Shown in pieces: positions 6,901-17,410 of a DNA stretch of 64,000 nucleotides. The translations under genes were made by a program, and so were the position numbers. Below the pieces are notes generated by a model, which saw only the letters and a program-made list of their open reading frames with translations, was not told where the DNA came from and did no database searches. The number at the start of each line of letters is the position of its first letter. Position 1 is the first letter of the stretch. Origin of the DNA: Pantoea agglomerans (GTDB lineage Bacteria > Pseudomonadota > Gammaproteobacteria > Enterobacterales > Enterobacteriaceae); NCBI RefSeq assembly GCF_021397715.1, contig NZ_CP090207.1, positions 3,224,001 to 3,288,000 of the forward strand, read 5' to 3'.

Positions 6901-8187
6901 TTACTGGTTATAGGCATTTTCGCCGTGGCTGTTGACGTCCAGACCTTCACGCTCATGCTCTTCCGGCACGCGCAGTCCCACAATCATATCCGCCAGCTTG
7001 AAGCCAATGAAGGCGACGACGCCAGACCAGACGATGGTCAGGCCGACGCTGAACAGCTGCACCCATACCTGATGGCCCATGGTCACGCCTTCTGCATAGC
7101 CGACACCGCCCAGCGAAGAAGAAGCAAAGACGCCAGTCAGGATACAGCCCACGATGCCGCAGACGCCATGCACGCCAAACACATCGCAAGGATCGTCGAC
7201 CCGCAGCCATTTTTTCAGGGTGGTGACGCCCCACAGACCGGCCAGTCCACCGACCAGGCCAATGATTAACGCCCCGCCGACACCCACGTAACCACAGGCT
7301 GGGGTGATGGCGACCAGGCCCGCGATGAAGCCGGAACAGGCACCCAGCAGTGAAGGTTTACCGCGTACGGCCCACTCACCAAAGGTCCATGACAGTACCG
7401 CGCCCGCCGTGGCGACCACGGTGTTCAGGAAGGCCAGTGCTGCAATTTCGTTAGCCGCCGAGGCAGAACCGGCGTTAAAACCAAACCAGCCGACATAGAG
7501 GATGGCCGTACCGGTGAAGACCATTGGCAGGTTATGCGGTTTAAACGCTTCTTTGCCGAAGCCAGCACGTTTACCCACCAGGTAAGCGCCGACCAGTCCC
7601 GCCACGGCGGCATTGATATGCACCACGGTGCCGCCAGCAAAGTCCAGTGCGCCATCCTGCGCCAGGAAGCCGCCCGCCCACACCATGTGTGCGATAGGCA
7701 GGTAGGCCAGGGTCAGCCAGACGCCGACAAAAATCAGCACCGCAGAGAAACGGATACGTTCAGCGATAGCACCGACAATCAGGCCGACGGTAATACAGGC
7801 AAATGATGCCTGGAAGGCAACGTGGATATACTGGTAGAAGCTTCCCATCACCGCGGTCAGCTGAATATTTTTCAGCATCGCCCAGCCAAAGCCACCAAAG
7901 AAGGCGTTACCTTCGCTGAAGGCCAGTGAATAGCCATAAACCATCCATAATACGCACACCAGCGAGAAGGTCACCGCCACCTGAGTCAGCATCGACAGGA
8001 CGTTCTTGCCGCGAATCAAACCGCCGTAAAACAGCGCAATCCCTGGAATCGACATAAACAGCACCAGCGCGGTGCAAATCATCATAAATGCGTTATCAGC
8101 CTTGTCCGCAACGGCAGGTGCAGCCATCGCGAGCGATGGTAACAGTGCCAGGCTGGTGAGGCCCAACTTAGCGAAAACTTTATTCAT
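6901..8187 (-). CDS. amtB: Ammonium channel AmtB
   Basis: A 428-residue inner-membrane ammonium channel. A signal peptide ending SLAMA is removed, leaving APAVADKADNAF, as in E. coli. Eleven membrane spans follow. The pore histidines lie in GGTVVHINAA and FGVHGVCG, and the GlnK-binding cytoplasmic loop and the C-terminal tail (PEEHEREGLDVNSHGENAYN) are intact. The frame is open to 8205, but 8187 matches the E. coli start and is preceded by GGATGG. It lies 33 bases after glnK and shares its NtrC/sigma-54 promoter. GlnK plugs the channel when nitrogen is ample. Confidence 0.96.
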   Translation of the reverse strand: MNKVFAKLGLTSLALLPSLAMAAPAVADKADNAFMMICTALVLFMSIPGIALFYGGLIRGKNVLSMLTQVAVTFSLVCVLWMVYGYSLAFSEGNAFFGGFGWAMLKNIQLTAVMGSFYQYIHVAFQASFACITVGLIVGAIAERIRFSAVLIFVGVWLTLAYLPIAHMVWAGGFLAQDGALDFAGGTVVHINAAVAGLVGAYLVGKRAGFGKEAFKPHNLPMVFTGTAILYVGWFGFNAGSASAANEIAALAFLNTVVATAGAVLSWTFGEWAVRGKPSLLGACSGFIAGLVAITPACGYVGVGGALIIGLVGGLAGLWGVTTLKKWLRVDDPCDVFGVHGVCGIVGCILTGVFASSSLGGVGYAEGVTMGHQVWVQLFSVGLTIVWSGVVAFIGFKLADMIVGLRVPEEHEREGLDVNSHGENAYNQ

Positions 8188-8220
8188 TTTTATCCATCCC
8201 ATCACAGTACTGAGTCTTAA

Positions 8221-8559
8221 TTACAGAGCGGCTTCGTCGGTCTCGCCGGTACGAATACGGATGACGCGCTGCAGTTCAGCCACGAAAATTTTACCGTCGC
8301 CAATTTTGCCGGTGTAAGCCGCTTTACTGATGACATCCACCACTTCGTCTAACTGGTCGTCGGCAATCGCGATATCGATTTTGACCTTAGGCAGGAAGTT
8401 CACGCTGTACTCTGCGCCACGGTAAAGCTCCGCATGGCCTTTCTGGCGACCAAATCCTTTTACTTCGGAGACGGTCAGCCCCTGAATGCCGATAGAGGAT
8501 AAGGCTTCACGCACATCCTCCAGCTTGAATGGCTTAATTACGACGGTAACCAGCTTCAT
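8221..8559 (-). CDS. glnK: Nitrogen regulatory protein PII (GlnK)
   Basis: A 112-residue PII signal protein. The T-loop tyrosine that GlnD uridylylates (Tyr51 in AEYSVNFLPK) is present, as are the ATP/2-oxoglutarate-binding B and C loops (TGKIGDGKIFV, RIRTGE). The ATG at 8559 gives the exact family N-terminus MKLVTVVIKPFKLEDV and is preceded by GAGGGG; upstream in-frame codons to 8652 are promoter DNA. GlnK blocks AmtB in nitrogen-rich cells and adjusts NtrB and ATase. It is the first gene of the glnK-amtB operon. Confidence 0.96.
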   Translation of the reverse strand: MKLVTVVIKPFKLEDVREALSSIGIQGLTVSEVKGFGRQKGHAELYRGAEYSVNFLPKVKIDIAIADDQLDEVVDVISKAAYTGKIGDGKIFVAELQRVIRIRTGETDEAAL

Positions 8560-8612
8560 TGGATCCCCTCCAGCGATTAAATGAGTGAGTCTCACAGACA
8601 CGCAGAGAGTTA

Positions 8613-8628
8613 AGCAAAGCCTGTGCCA
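8613..8628 (-). promoter_or_regulatory. Sigma-54 promoter of glnK-amtB
   Basis: The minus strand reads TGGCACAGGCTTTGCT, a near-consensus sigma-54 -24/-12 element (TGGCAC-N5-TTGCT) with the invariant GG and GC ten bases apart. It lies about 55 bases upstream of the glnK start. With the NtrC sites further upstream this predicts activation only under nitrogen limitation. Confidence 0.9.
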
Positions 8629-8735
8629 CAAATAAAAAAACAGCGGAATCAATCTCTGAGGCGAGACGGGGCAAGGCGTGTTTTAGCCGGGATCGGTGAG
8701 GAGAGGAAGGAATAGCCGCGCGTCAGCACAGCCAA

Positions 8736-8772
8736 TGCACTCCTTTGGTGCGCCAGGCGTCAAAGGAGTGCA
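8736..8772. promoter_or_regulatory. NtrC enhancer, two sites in mirror order
   Basis: TGCACTCCTTTGGTGCG (8736-8752) fits the NtrC site TGCAC-N6/7-GGTGCA. A second element, CAAAGGAGTGCA (8761-8772), is the exact reverse complement of the first twelve bases, TGCACTCCTTTG, so the two form a perfect 12-base inverted repeat. They lie about 110-150 bases upstream of the sigma-54 element, the normal enhancer distance, between mdlB and glnK. Confidence 0.8.
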
Positions 8773-8816
8773 TTTAACCAGATTATTCTGATAAAACCGC
8801 GCAAAAAAGGTGCAAC

Positions 8817-10592
8817 TTACGCTTCAGTTGTTAAGGGGATGCCCGTCGCCAGATCATCGCCTACCTGCTGCAATTGGTACATCTGCCAGTAACGCCCCTG
8901 CAGCGCCAGTAATTGCGCGTGATTACCCTGTTCGACCACCCGTCCACGATGCAGCACCAGAATGTTATCGGCTTCGGTAATGGTTGAAAGCCGGTGCGCA
9001 ATCACCACCAGCGTGCTGTGCTGGCGCAGAGTTCGCAGCGTCTGCTGAATCGCCTGCTCGGTACCCGAGTCGATATTGGCGGTCGCTTCATCAAGGATCA
9101 TCACCTGCGGCAGGTCGACCAGCACCCGCGCCAGCGCCAGCAGCTGCTTCTGCCCTACCGACAGATTATTGCCCTGCTCACCCAGCCGGGTATGGATGCC
9201 GTCAGGCAATGCGCGCGCCAGAGGAGCCAGCTGTACCTGCTCCAGTACCGTCCAGACCACCTCTTCGCTGATATCACGGCCGAGCCGGACGTTGGCCAGC
9301 AACGTATCCGCCAGCACCACCGGGTCCTGCTGAACCATCGCGATACCCCGCCGCAGCACCGCATGACTGAGTTCACCAATCGGACGGTCATCAATGCGAA
9401 TCTCGCCGCGGGTAATCGGGTAGTAGCCCATCAGCAGGTTCGCCAGCGTGCTTTTGCCGCTGCCGGTATGTCCGACCAGCGCCACAAAGCTGCGTGACGG
9501 CACCTCAAGATTGATATCGCTGAGCACGTCACGATCTTCACGGTAGGCAAAACTCAGATTCTTCAGAGTCAGGCGACCTGACGCCAGCGGCTGAGAATCG
9601 GGTCCATAGTGCTGCTGCGCTGCATCCATCAGTTCGAAGATACGCTCACCGGAGACCACCGCCTGCTGCAGCATCGACTGCTGCGTGGTGAGCTCAATCA
9701 GAGGCTCATTCAGCCGGCCCAGATAGGTAATAAAGGCGTACAGCACCCCGACTTCAAACACGCCAGGAACGGAGAAACTGAACAGCATCAGCAATCCGCA
9801 CAGCACCATCGCCGAAAACAGGCTTAACAGCGGGCGCAGCAGAAAACCATCCAGCCGCAGCGTTTCCATCCGCGCCAGATAGTGAGAACGACTCGCCTCC
9901 CCCATCCGCTCGCCAAAGCGCGCCTGCTGACGAAACTGCTGGATGACGCTCATGCCGCTGATCACTTCGTTAAAGCCATTATTGATGTCAGCCAGATAGC
10001 TGCGGACCCGACGGGCAATCGGCGTGCTGTAACGCTGATATATCAGCATGACCACCAGCACCAGCGGAAAGATCATCATCGCCACCAGCGCCATGCGCCA
10101 GTCAAGGCTGAACATCGCCACCATCATGGCACCCACCAGCGCCGCGCTGCGCAGTACCGTCGCCACCACCGTGACATAGAGATCGCGGATCACCTCGGTG
10201 TCATTGGTCACGCGTGAAATAATCTGTCCGACCGGCTGGGTATCAAAGGCGCTGAGCGGCTGACACAGCGCAGCATTCATCACGTCGCAGCGCAACTGCT
10301 GCACCACGCCGATGGCGGCGCGATTAAACAGCAGTGCCTGCCAGTAATGCAGCGCTGCAGCCAGCAGTTGCAGCAAGATAAAGCTTACCGTCAGCCCGGC
10401 GACCAGCCCCCAGGGCATCTGATGTTTCGCCACCAGATTGTCGATAAAGTAGCTGACCAGCACCGGTCCGGTCACCTCGGCAGCGGCGGCAATCCATAAC
10501 ATCCCCACCGCCAGCGACAGGGATTTCCGCCACGGCTTGCCGTAACTGAGTAAACGTTTCAGGGTCGGCCACAAGCGTGCAGACTTAGCCAT
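8817..10592 (-). CDS. mdlB: Multidrug ABC transporter half, MdlB
   Basis: A 591-residue fused ABC exporter half: six membrane helices in the first 320 residues, then an ATPase domain with Walker [10 protein letters not shown], signature LSVGQKQLL and Walker B VMILDEAT. The frame is open to 10742, but the ATG at 10592 ([20 protein letters not shown]) matches E. coli MdlB in length and sequence. It overlaps the mdlA stop by eight bases, which implies translational coupling. MdlA and MdlB should form a heterodimer; the degenerate signature (LSVGQ, not LSGGQ) in this half fits an asymmetric pair. The substrate is not established. Confidence 0.95.
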   Translation of the reverse strand: MAKSARLWPTLKRLLSYGKPWRKSLSLAVGMLWIAAAAEVTGPVLVSYFIDNLVAKHQMPWGLVAGLTVSFILLQLLAAALHYWQALLFNRAAIGVVQQLRCDVMNAALCQPLSAFDTQPVGQIISRVTNDTEVIRDLYVTVVATVLRSAALVGAMMVAMFSLDWRMALVAMMIFPLVLVVMLIYQRYSTPIARRVRSYLADINNGFNEVISGMSVIQQFRQQARFGERMGEASRSHYLARMETLRLDGFLLRPLLSLFSAMVLCGLLMLFSFSVPGVFEVGVLYAFITYLGRLNEPLIELTTQQSMLQQAVVSGERIFELMDAAQQHYGPDSQPLASGRLTLKNLSFAYREDRDVLSDINLEVPSRSFVALVGHTGSGKSTLANLLMGYYPITRGEIRIDDRPIGELSHAVLRRGIAMVQQDPVVLADTLLANVRLGRDISEEVVWTVLEQVQLAPLARALPDGIHTRLGEQGNNLSVGQKQLLALARVLVDLPQVMILDEATANIDSGTEQAIQQTLRTLRQHSTLVVIAHRLSTITEADNILVLHRGRVVEQGNHAQLLALQGRYWQMYQLQQVGDDLATGIPLTTEA

Positions 10593-12354
10593 GCGGCACT
10601 CCTTTCTCATTCTCATCGTCATCCAGCGCGGCTTCCAGCTGCTGATAACGGTACATGTCGCGATACCAGCCGGGACGATCTGCCAGCGCATCATGATCGC
10701 CACGCTGGGCGATAGTGCCGTGCTGGAGCACCAGAATTTCACTGGCTTCCGTCAGCGCCGATAAGCGGTGCGCACTGATGATCAACGTCCGGCCCCGTCC
10801 CCACTGACGCAGGTTATGCAGAATTTCATGCTCGGTACGGCCATCCACCGCCGACAGCGCATCATCCAGCACCAGGATCTCGGCGTTCAGCAGCAGCGCG
10901 CGCGCTATAGAAATGCGCTGCTTCTGCCCGCCCGACAGCATGACGCCACGTTCCCCGACTTCGGTTTCATAGCCCTGCGGCAGCCGCAGAATATCGTCGT
11001 GGACGCAGGCCAGCGTGGCAGCCTGCTCAATCTCCTGCTGAGTTGCGCCCGGTTTCCCCAGCGCGATGTTGCTGGCGACGCTGTCGGAAAAGAGAAACGG
11101 CGTCTGACTTACCACCGCCAGCCGGCTGCGCCAGCTATCCAGCCGCAACTGCGGCAGCGGAATCTGGTGATAGCGGATATCGCCCTGCTGAATGTCAAAA
11201 TGGCGCTGGATCAGGCTGAGCAGCGTGCTCTTGCCGCTGCCGGTCGGGCCGCATAGCCCCAGCATCTCGCCGGGCTTCAGTTCAAAGCTGACATTACTCA
11301 GCACCGGCTCGGCACTGGCCGGATAGTGAAACGCCCGGATCGCCACCTGCAGGGGACCGGCTTCCGGCGGCAGGATTTTATCCCCATCTTCCACTGCCGG
11401 TGCTTCCGCCAGCAGCGCGCGGATGCGGCTCCAGGCGGCGCTGCCGCGCTCGACGATGTTGAACATCCACGCCAGCGCCAGCATCGGCCAGATCATCAAA
11501 CCGAGGTACATCACAAAACTGGTAAGCTGACCCAGCGTCATCTGATCGTGCCAGACCATCCAGCTGCCACCGCCGATCGCCAGCAGATTTGAGAAGCCGA
11601 TGGCGATATAGATGGTGGGATCGAAACGGGCATCGACCCGCGCCACCCGCAGGTTTTTTTCGCCGGTATCGCGGGCGATCTCAGAGAACTGCTGCGACTG
11701 ATGCTGTTCCAGACCAAAGGATTTGATCATCCGAATACTGGTCAGGCTCTCCTGTGTCTGGTCGTTGAGGCTGGAAAACGCGGCCTGCGCCACCTTAAAG
11801 CGGTGATGCAACTGATTGCCGTAGCGATGAATCACGATCGCCATGATCGGCATCGGCACCAGCGAAAGCAGCGTCAGCTGCCAGCTGATCTGGGTGCTCA
11901 TCACCAGCAGCACGACGCAGCCCATCACCAGCGAATCGACCAGCGTCAGTACCCCTTCCCCGGCGGCAAACACCACCCGATCGACATCATTGGTGGCACG
12001 CGCAATCAGGTCGCCGGTACGGTGGCGCAGATAGAAGGCCGGTTGCTGGCGGCTGAGCTGGCGATAGAAATCTTCGCGCAGCTCAACCGCCAGCTGGTAA
12101 GAGGCACCAAACAGCAGCACGCGCCAGACGTAGCGCAGCAGATACACCACCACCGCGGTCGCCAGCATCACGCCGATCCACAGCATGATTTGACGCAGGC
12201 TCATGCTGTTTTGCGTCACGCCATCCACAATGACCCCGACCACATGCGGCGGCAGGAGTTGCAGAATGGCAATAATGATCAGTAAGGTGACCGCGCCCAG
12301 ATAGCGCCGCCACTCACGCAGAAAATACCAACTTAGTTGACTGAATAATCGCAC
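10585..12354 (-). CDS. mdlA: Multidrug ABC transporter half, MdlA
   Basis: A 589-residue ABC exporter half that pairs with MdlB. An N-terminal six-helix membrane domain is followed by an ATPase domain with Walker [10 protein letters not shown], canonical signature LSGGQKQR and Walker [10 protein letters not shown]. The Asp in place of the usual catalytic Glu after Walker B (DDA rather than DEA) suggests weaker hydrolysis at one of the two sites, consistent with an asymmetric heterodimer. It starts 24 bases after decR, so decR, mdlA and mdlB are probably co-transcribed. Confidence 0.95.
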   Translation of the reverse strand: MRLFSQLSWYFLREWRRYLGAVTLLIIIAILQLLPPHVVGVIVDGVTQNSMSLRQIMLWIGVMLATAVVVYLLRYVWRVLLFGASYQLAVELREDFYRQLSRQQPAFYLRHRTGDLIARATNDVDRVVFAAGEGVLTLVDSLVMGCVVLLVMSTQISWQLTLLSLVPMPIMAIVIHRYGNQLHHRFKVAQAAFSSLNDQTQESLTSIRMIKSFGLEQHQSQQFSEIARDTGEKNLRVARVDARFDPTIYIAIGFSNLLAIGGGSWMVWHDQMTLGQLTSFVMYLGLMIWPMLALAWMFNIVERGSAAWSRIRALLAEAPAVEDGDKILPPEAGPLQVAIRAFHYPASAEPVLSNVSFELKPGEMLGLCGPTGSGKSTLLSLIQRHFDIQQGDIRYHQIPLPQLRLDSWRSRLAVVSQTPFLFSDSVASNIALGKPGATQQEIEQAATLACVHDDILRLPQGYETEVGERGVMLSGGQKQRISIARALLLNAEILVLDDALSAVDGRTEHEILHNLRQWGRGRTLIISAHRLSALTEASEILVLQHGTIAQRGDHDALADRPGWYRDMYRYQQLEAALDDDENEKGVPHG

Positions 12355-12378
12355 AACGCTGTTCTCAATCTCATGCCT

Positions 12379-12840
12379 TTATGAGGCGACGGGTAAAGCC
12401 GTGGTGTATTTAATCTCTTCCATGGCAAAGCTGGAGGTCACATCAATCAGGCCTGGGACGCCATTGACTAACCGCTTGTAAAAAGCATCATAACTTTTCA
12501 TATCAGAGACCTGAATACGCAGCAGATAGTCATACTCACCGGCCATCCGGTAAAAGGCCATCACTTCCGGCATGCTGTTGACCACCGAGACAAACGCCTG
12601 ATACCAGTCGCTGCTGTGCTGCTGGGTTTTCACAAACATAAACGCCGTCAGTGACAATCCGATTTTTTCACCATCCAGTAACGCCACCCGCGCGCGAATA
12701 ATGCCATCATCTTCGAGCTTTTTCAGGCGCTTCCAACAGGGTGTGGTGGTGAGGTTGACCGCCTCGGCTAAAGCCTGCAGCGACAGGGTGCAATCGTGCT
12801 GCAGTAACGCCAGCAGTTTCAGGTCAGTTTTATCTAACAT
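12379..12840 (-). CDS. decR: Lrp/AsnC family cysteine-responsive regulator DecR
   Basis: A 153-residue transcription factor with an N-terminal winged helix (recognition region [19 protein letters not shown], about residues 29-47) and a C-terminal RAM ligand domain. The ATG at 12840 ([17 protein letters not shown]) matches E. coli DecR (YbaO); the extra ten codons to 12870 lie in the promoter region. In E. coli DecR senses cysteine and activates a cysteine-degrading gene located elsewhere. Here the divergent neighbour is itself a PLP enzyme of the cysteine synthase fold, so a local cysteine-detoxification circuit is likely. I recall a comparable regulator/desulfhydrase pair in Pantoea ananatis. 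Confidence 0.93.
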   Translation of the reverse strand: MLDKTDLKLLALLQHDCTLSLQALAEAVNLTTTPCWKRLKKLEDDGIIRARVALLDGEKIGLSLTAFMFVKTQQHSSDWYQAFVSVVNSMPEVMAFYRMAGEYDYLLRIQVSDMKSYDAFYKRLVNGVPGLIDVTSSFAMEEIKYTTALPVAS

Positions 12841-12850
12841 TCGCCACTCC

Positions 12851-12867
12851 GAGAGAATGATTTTCTC
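12851..12867. promoter_or_regulatory. Possible DecR operator between decR and the PLP enzyme
   Basis: GAGAGAATGATTTTCTC agrees with its own reverse complement at 14 of 17 positions. It lies ten bases upstream of the decR start, in the 116-base divergent region that must hold both promoters. Lrp-family regulators bind such imperfect palindromes and often autoregulate. Binding is inferred from position and symmetry only. Confidence 0.35.
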
Positions 12868-12956
12868 CATTAGCGCTATTTTAGCGTCAATATTGCAATC
12901 TCTTTTTCCTGCCCGTGCCTTAAAATAGCCGCAACTCTCACTGCCGGACGCTCAGA

Positions 12957-13991
12957 ATGCACACCTGCTGGATTCGCCACGCTATCAACGAAATTAACGC
13001 CGATTTTCAACGATCGGCTGAGACCCATTTGATCCGTTTCGATCTGGCGGACTTTCCCGGCATCTGGTTTTACCTGAAAGATGAGAGTACCCATCCGAGT
13101 GGCAGCCTCAAGCACCGGCTGGCGCGCTCACTGTTTCTGTATGGCCTGGCGAATGGCTGGATTAAACAGGATACGCCAATAATTGAAGCCTCGTCAGGCA
13201 GCACTGCGGTTTCTGAGGCGTACTTCGCACGGCTGCTGGGCCTGCCGTTTATCGCGGTGATGCCCGCCAGCACGGCGAAACGTAAAATTGAGCAGATCAC
13301 CTTTTATGGTGGGCAGTGCCATTTCGTTGAAGATCCCTGCCAGCTCTACGTGGAGTCGGAACGGCTGGCGCGCGAGCTGAACGGCCACTTTATGGATCAG
13401 TTTACCTATGCTGAGCGGGCAACCGACTGGCGCGGTAATAACAACATTGCCGAAAGCATTTTTCGCCAGATGCAGCACGAGCCTTACCCGGTTCCGCATA
13501 CGCTGATCATGAGCGCCGGCACCGGCGGCACCTCCGCCACGCTGGGACGTTATATTCGCTATCAGGGCTTCGCTACCCAACTGCTGGTGGTCGATCCGCA
13601 GCACTCGGTGTTTTTTGATTACTGGCATCAGCGCGATGCCAGCCTGACCAGCACACGTGGCAGCCTGATTGAAGGCATTGGTCGTCCACGGGTAGAACCT
13701 TCATTTATGCCAGACGTGATTGATGAAATGATGAAAGTGCCCGATGGGGCGACGCTGGCCGCCATGCTGAAACTGGAAAAGATTCTGGGACGTAAACCCG
13801 GTGCCTCTACCGGCACCAACTTCTGGGGCATGATGCAGGTCGCGAAACGCTTACGGGCCGCCAATCAGCAAGGCGCACTGGTGACGCTGCTGTGTGACAG
13901 CGGCGAGCGCTATCCGGATAGCTATTACCAGCCGGAATGGGTGGCGAAGCACATTGGCGATATCACGCCGTGGCAGCGCGAGCTGGAATAA
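12957..13991 (+). CDS. PLP-dependent enzyme of cysteine synthase fold, probable cysteine desulfhydrase
   Basis: A 344-residue fold-type II PLP enzyme. The PLP lysine is in HPSGSLKHRLA (about residue 52), the substrate loop is EASSGSTAVSE, and the phosphate-binding glycine loop is SAGTGGTSATLG. It resembles the cysteine synthase/cystathionine beta-synthase group, but the loop reads EASSGSTAVS where O-acetylserine sulfhydrylases have EPTSGNTGI, which argues against simple cysteine synthesis. It is divergent from decR and absent at this position in E. coli. By context it should degrade excess cysteine to pyruvate, ammonia and sulfide under DecR control; that assignment rests on neighbour and recalled precedent, not on a substrate signature. 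Confidence 0.75.
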   Translation: MHTCWIRHAINEINADFQRSAETHLIRFDLADFPGIWFYLKDESTHPSGSLKHRLARSLFLYGLANGWIKQDTPIIEASSGSTAVSEAYFARLLGLPFIAVMPASTAKRKIEQITFYGGQCHFVEDPCQLYVESERLARELNGHFMDQFTYAERATDWRGNNNIAESIFRQMQHEPYPVPHTLIMSAGTGGTSATLGRYIRYQGFATQLLVVDPQHSVFFDYWHQRDASLTSTRGSLIEGIGRPRVEPSFMPDVIDEMMKVPDGATLAAMLKLEKILGRKPGASTGTNFWGMMQVAKRLRAANQQGALVTLLCDSGERYPDSYYQPEWVAKHIGDITPWQRELE

Positions 13992-13994
13992 AAA

Positions 13995-14013
13995 ACCGGA
14001 CATCCTGTCCGGT
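13995..14013 (-). terminator. Terminator of cof
   Basis: ACCGGACA (13995-14002) and TGTCCGGT (14006-14013) form an 8-bp stem with a 3-base loop. On the minus strand it is followed by TTTTTTATT, so it terminates cof. It overlaps the end of the convergent PLP gene, which has no T run of its own. Confidence 0.8.
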
Positions 14014-14025
14014 ACAAGGCAATCC

Positions 14026-14847
14026 TCAGCATTCGGGGGAATACGCGAGGCAGGGTGTGGCCAGCCAGTGATTTAAATAGTGAGACACCGCCTGTGTCTC
14101 GCAATGCCCCAATACCGGTAAATGCGGTAACGCCGCCTTTAACTGCGCCATCGCATTTCCCATGATGAAACCGTGGCCCGCCTGCGCCAGCATCTCCCGA
14201 TCGTTCATCGCATCGCCGAACGCCATGCACTCCGCCAGCGTCAGTGAAAGATGATCGCATAACCGCGCCAGTGCGCTGCCTTTGTTGCAGTTTTTCGGCA
14301 ACACCTCCAGGCAATCCAGCGCAGAGAAGCAGATATTGGCCTGCTCGCCCAGCGCGGCATCCAGCTGGGTTTTCAGCTGGCAGAGCGACGAGTGATGATC
14401 AACAAAACAGATTTTGGTGACCTGATGAGCCGGCATTGTTTTCAGATCACGCAGCTGATAGTGGAATCCGCTCATCTGATGGGCGGCCAGCAGCGCTGGC
14501 TGCGGACGATCAGTGAACCAGCCGCTATCGTTAAAGACATGCAGGCTGGCGTGGGTTTCCCAGTGGCTGTGGATCACCTCTTCCGCCACCTGAGGCGGCA
14601 GGTCGTGCGCATACAGCAGGTTACCCTGTTGATCGTGTATCCGGGTGCCATTACCGGTGATTAGCCAGGCTGGCAGGGTCATCTTTTGCCGCAGGATCTG
14701 CATCTCCAGAAGATGACGGCCGGTAGCCAGCGTCAGATGGATATCGCGCTGATGCAGCGCGTGCAGGCTCGCCAGCGTTTGCTGGCCCAACTGATGGTCA
14801 GGCAGTAATAACGTGCCATCCATATCAAAGGCGGCTAAGCGCACCAT
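14026..14847 (-). CDS. cof: HAD-type sugar/HMP-PP phosphatase Cof
   Basis: A 273-residue haloacid dehalogenase phosphatase with the nucleophile motif [10 protein letters not shown] (residues 5-14) and a C2B cap. The conserved Lys and the [11 protein letters not shown] motif III are present. E. coli Cof hydrolyses the thiamine precursor HMP-PP and several sugar phosphates. An ATG at 14853 is in frame, but the one at 14847 has AGAGGA six bases upstream and matches E. coli. It is transcribed alone. Confidence 0.93.
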   Translation of the reverse strand: MVRLAAFDMDGTLLLPDHQLGQQTLASLHALHQRDIHLTLATGRHLLEMQILRQKMTLPAWLITGNGTRIHDQQGNLLYAHDLPPQVAEEVIHSHWETHASLHVFNDSGWFTDRPQPALLAAHQMSGFHYQLRDLKTMPAHQVTKICFVDHHSSLCQLKTQLDAALGEQANICFSALDCLEVLPKNCNKGSALARLCDHLSLTLAECMAFGDAMNDREMLAQAGHGFIMGNAMAQLKAALPHLPVLGHCETQAVSHYLNHWLATPCLAYSPEC

Positions 14848-14937
14848 AATCATTCCTCTGCTGTCACAATGAGCACTACTATTGCCTGTTAATTACGGAA
14901 CTAATAGTGAATACTTTGAAAAAACTGTTCCGGGTTT

Positions 14938-16663
14938 ATGATGCGCCAGCTCAACCGTCTTAATCAGTTTCAGCGCCTGTGGCAGCAAAGCCAGGGCGCG
15001 GCTCAGCAAACCTGCGTCGCCGACATGGCGCGGCACTGCATCTGTAGTGAACGTCATCTGCGTACTCTGCTTTCTCAGTGGCAACATGCGGGCTGGTTGC
15101 AGTGGCACGGTGAGCCGGGGCGTGGCAAACAGGGCCAGCTCCGGTTTCTGCGCTCGCCTGAAGAGCTGCGTCAGCAGTTACTGCAACGCCAGCTCGATGC
15201 CGGAGATACCGCCGATGCGTTGCAGTTGCTGGATGTGCCGCCGGAACGGCTGATTAACATGCTGCGGCCACTGATGGGCGGACAGTGGCAGAACGATTCA
15301 CCGGTGCTGCGCATTCCCTACTATCGTCCGCTGGAGAGTACCGAGCCGCGGCAGATCACGGGCCGCGCCGAGCAGCATCTGGTGCGGCAGCTCTATTCGG
15401 GGCTGACCCGCTTTGAACAGGATGAGCCGGTCGGGGATCTGGCCCATCACTGGCAACAGGATGCGTCAGCCTGTAGCTGGTTATTCTGGTTACGACCGCA
15501 GCTGGTGTGGCATAACGAGGAGCCGATACGGGCCGCTCAGCTGGTCGCGCAGTTCCGACAGCTGTTGCAGGAGCCGCGCGTCAGCACGCTGCTGGCTGAT
15601 GTGGTCAGCGTTGATGCGCCTCATCCGCTGGCCGTGCGGTTTACCCTGAGACGCAGCGACTTCTGGCTGCCCCATCGACTCGCTCATCTGCTGTGCCTGC
15701 TACCGCATCCCGACGATAACCGCATCGGCAGCGGTCCGTGGAAGCTCATGCACTTCACCCCTGAACTGGTGAGAATCGAAAGCCATGCCCGCTGGCATCT
15801 GCGTCTGCCGTTGCTGCAGGCGGTGGAGTACTGGATCACCCCACAGCTGTTTGATCCGATGCTGGGCAGTAGCTGTCGTCATCCGGTACAGATTGCGATA
15901 GGCGATGCCGGTGATCTGAAATCCCTGCAACCGGTGAGCAGCAGTATCAGCCTGGGTTTTTGCTATCTGGCCTGTCGGCCCCGCGCGGGCTTCTCCCCGG
16001 ATCAGGCGCGACGGCTGTTTCAGCTGATCCAGCAAAGCGGCATTATTGGTCGCTTACCGCTTGATGAGGGATTGATTACCCCCAGCCAGGAGTTGCTGCC
16101 AGGCTGGCCGGTGCCAGCTATTGATGCCGATCCGCTGCCGCTGCCTGCCCGCCAGCCTGACGCTGCATTATCAGCTGCCGGTGGAACTGCACCAGACGGC
16201 AGAGGCGCTGCGCCAGCTGTTGCAACAGCACGGTTGCCGGCTCAGCGTGGTGTTTCATCCGGTAAAGAGCTGGCACGGTATCCGGCAGCTGGATGAGGCC
16301 GATATCGTCATGGGTGACCGACTGATTGGCGATGCCCCGGTTTTCACCCTGGCGAACTGGTTACAGATCGATCGGCTGTGGCATCCCTTCTGGCCGACGC
16401 CGCAGGGCATCGCAGTTCAAACCCGTCTGCTGGCGATTCAGCAGGTTGCAGAGAGTGAGGCCCGCCGCCAGGCGCTGCACCAGCTCTATCAACAGCTGAT
16501 GGCAACGGGCATCCTGCTGCCGCTGTTTAACTATCGCTATCAGATTTACGCCCCGCCCGGCGTTGAAGGAATCGAACTGAACACCCTGGGCTGGTTCGAT
16601 TTTAGTCGCGCCTGGATCCCGCCACCGATTGATCCGCCACGCAGCTGTTCAGCGGCGGAATGA
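14938..16663 (+). pseudogene. ybaE: SgrR-family transcription factor YbaE, interrupted by a frameshift
   Basis: Two overlapping frames together make one YbaE-like protein. The first (14938-about 16150) carries an SgrR-type N-terminal DNA-binding domain and the start of an extracellular-solute-binding (SBP_bac_5) domain. Its translation then turns into Ala/Gly/Arg-rich noise. The second frame (from about 16151 to the stop at 16663) continues the domain with SLTLHYQLPVELHQTAEAL and ends in WFDFSRAWIPPP, the usual YbaE end. A +1 shift at the CCC run 16148-16150 joins them; removing one C gives PLPAASLTLHY. The joined length, about 575 codons, is near the E. coli 566. It may be a real mutation or a sequencing error. 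Confidence 0.8.
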
Positions 16664-16704
16664 GGCATTACCATAAGCAGATAATTAACGATCAGGAAAA
16701 CAGC

Positions 16705-17400
16705 ATGAAACGCGCCGTTGTAGTTTTTAGTGGTGGACAAGATTCCACTACCTGCCTTATTCAGGCTTTGCAGCAATATGATGAAGTTCATTGTGTCACT
16801 TTCGATTACGGTCAGCGCCATCGCGAAGAGATCGATGTCGCACGCGATCTGGCCATCCGGTTAGGCGCTCGCGCCCATAAAGTGCTGGATGTCACGATGC
16901 TGAACGATCTCGCCGTCAGCAGCCTGACGCGGGATAATATTCCGGTGCCGACCTGGGACCCCAACGCCAGCGGTTTGCCGAGCACCTTCGTGCCGGGCCG
17001 CAATATCCTGTTTCTGACGCTGGCATCGGTTTATGCTTATCAGGTCGAAGCGGAAGCGGTGATCACCGGCGTGTGCGAAACGGATTTTTCCGGCTATCCC
17101 GACTGCCGCGACGAGTTTGTGAAAGCGCTGAATCATGCGGTCAGCCTGGGGATGGCGCGCGAAGTCCGATTTGAAACACCGCTGATGTGGCTGAACAAAG
17201 CGGAAACCTGGGCGCTGGCTGATTACTGGCAGCAGTTGCCGCTGGTACGCGAGCAGACCCTGACCTGCTATAACGGCATCAAGGGAGACGGCTGCGGTGA
17301 GTGTGCCGCCTGCCACTTACGCGCCAATGGTCTGCAGGGCTACCTTAACGATCGTAGCGGCGTGATGGCGGCGCTCAAGGCCAAAAGCGGCCTGAAATAA
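16705..17400 (+). CDS. queC: 7-cyano-7-deazaguanine (preQ0) synthase
   Basis: A 231-residue QueC. It converts 7-carboxy-7-deazaguanine to preQ0 with ATP and ammonia, on the path to queuosine in tRNA; tgt and queA, later enzymes of the same path, are also in this window. The PP-loop SGGQDSTTC is at residues 9-17. The zinc cysteines lie in [19 protein letters not shown] sequence and [10 protein letters not shown] near the C-terminus. The ATG at 16705 follows AGGAAAACAGC and gives the usual start [12 protein letters not shown]; upstream codons belong to the end of ybaE. Confidence 0.95.
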   Translation: MKRAVVVFSGGQDSTTCLIQALQQYDEVHCVTFDYGQRHREEIDVARDLAIRLGARAHKVLDVTMLNDLAVSSLTRDNIPVPTWDPNASGLPSTFVPGRNILFLTLASVYAYQVEAEAVITGVCETDFSGYPDCRDEFVKALNHAVSLGMAREVRFETPLMWLNKAETWALADYWQQLPLVREQTLTCYNGIKGDGCGECAACHLRANGLQGYLNDRSGVMAALKAKSGLK

Positions 17401-17410
17401 CCGGCTTCGG

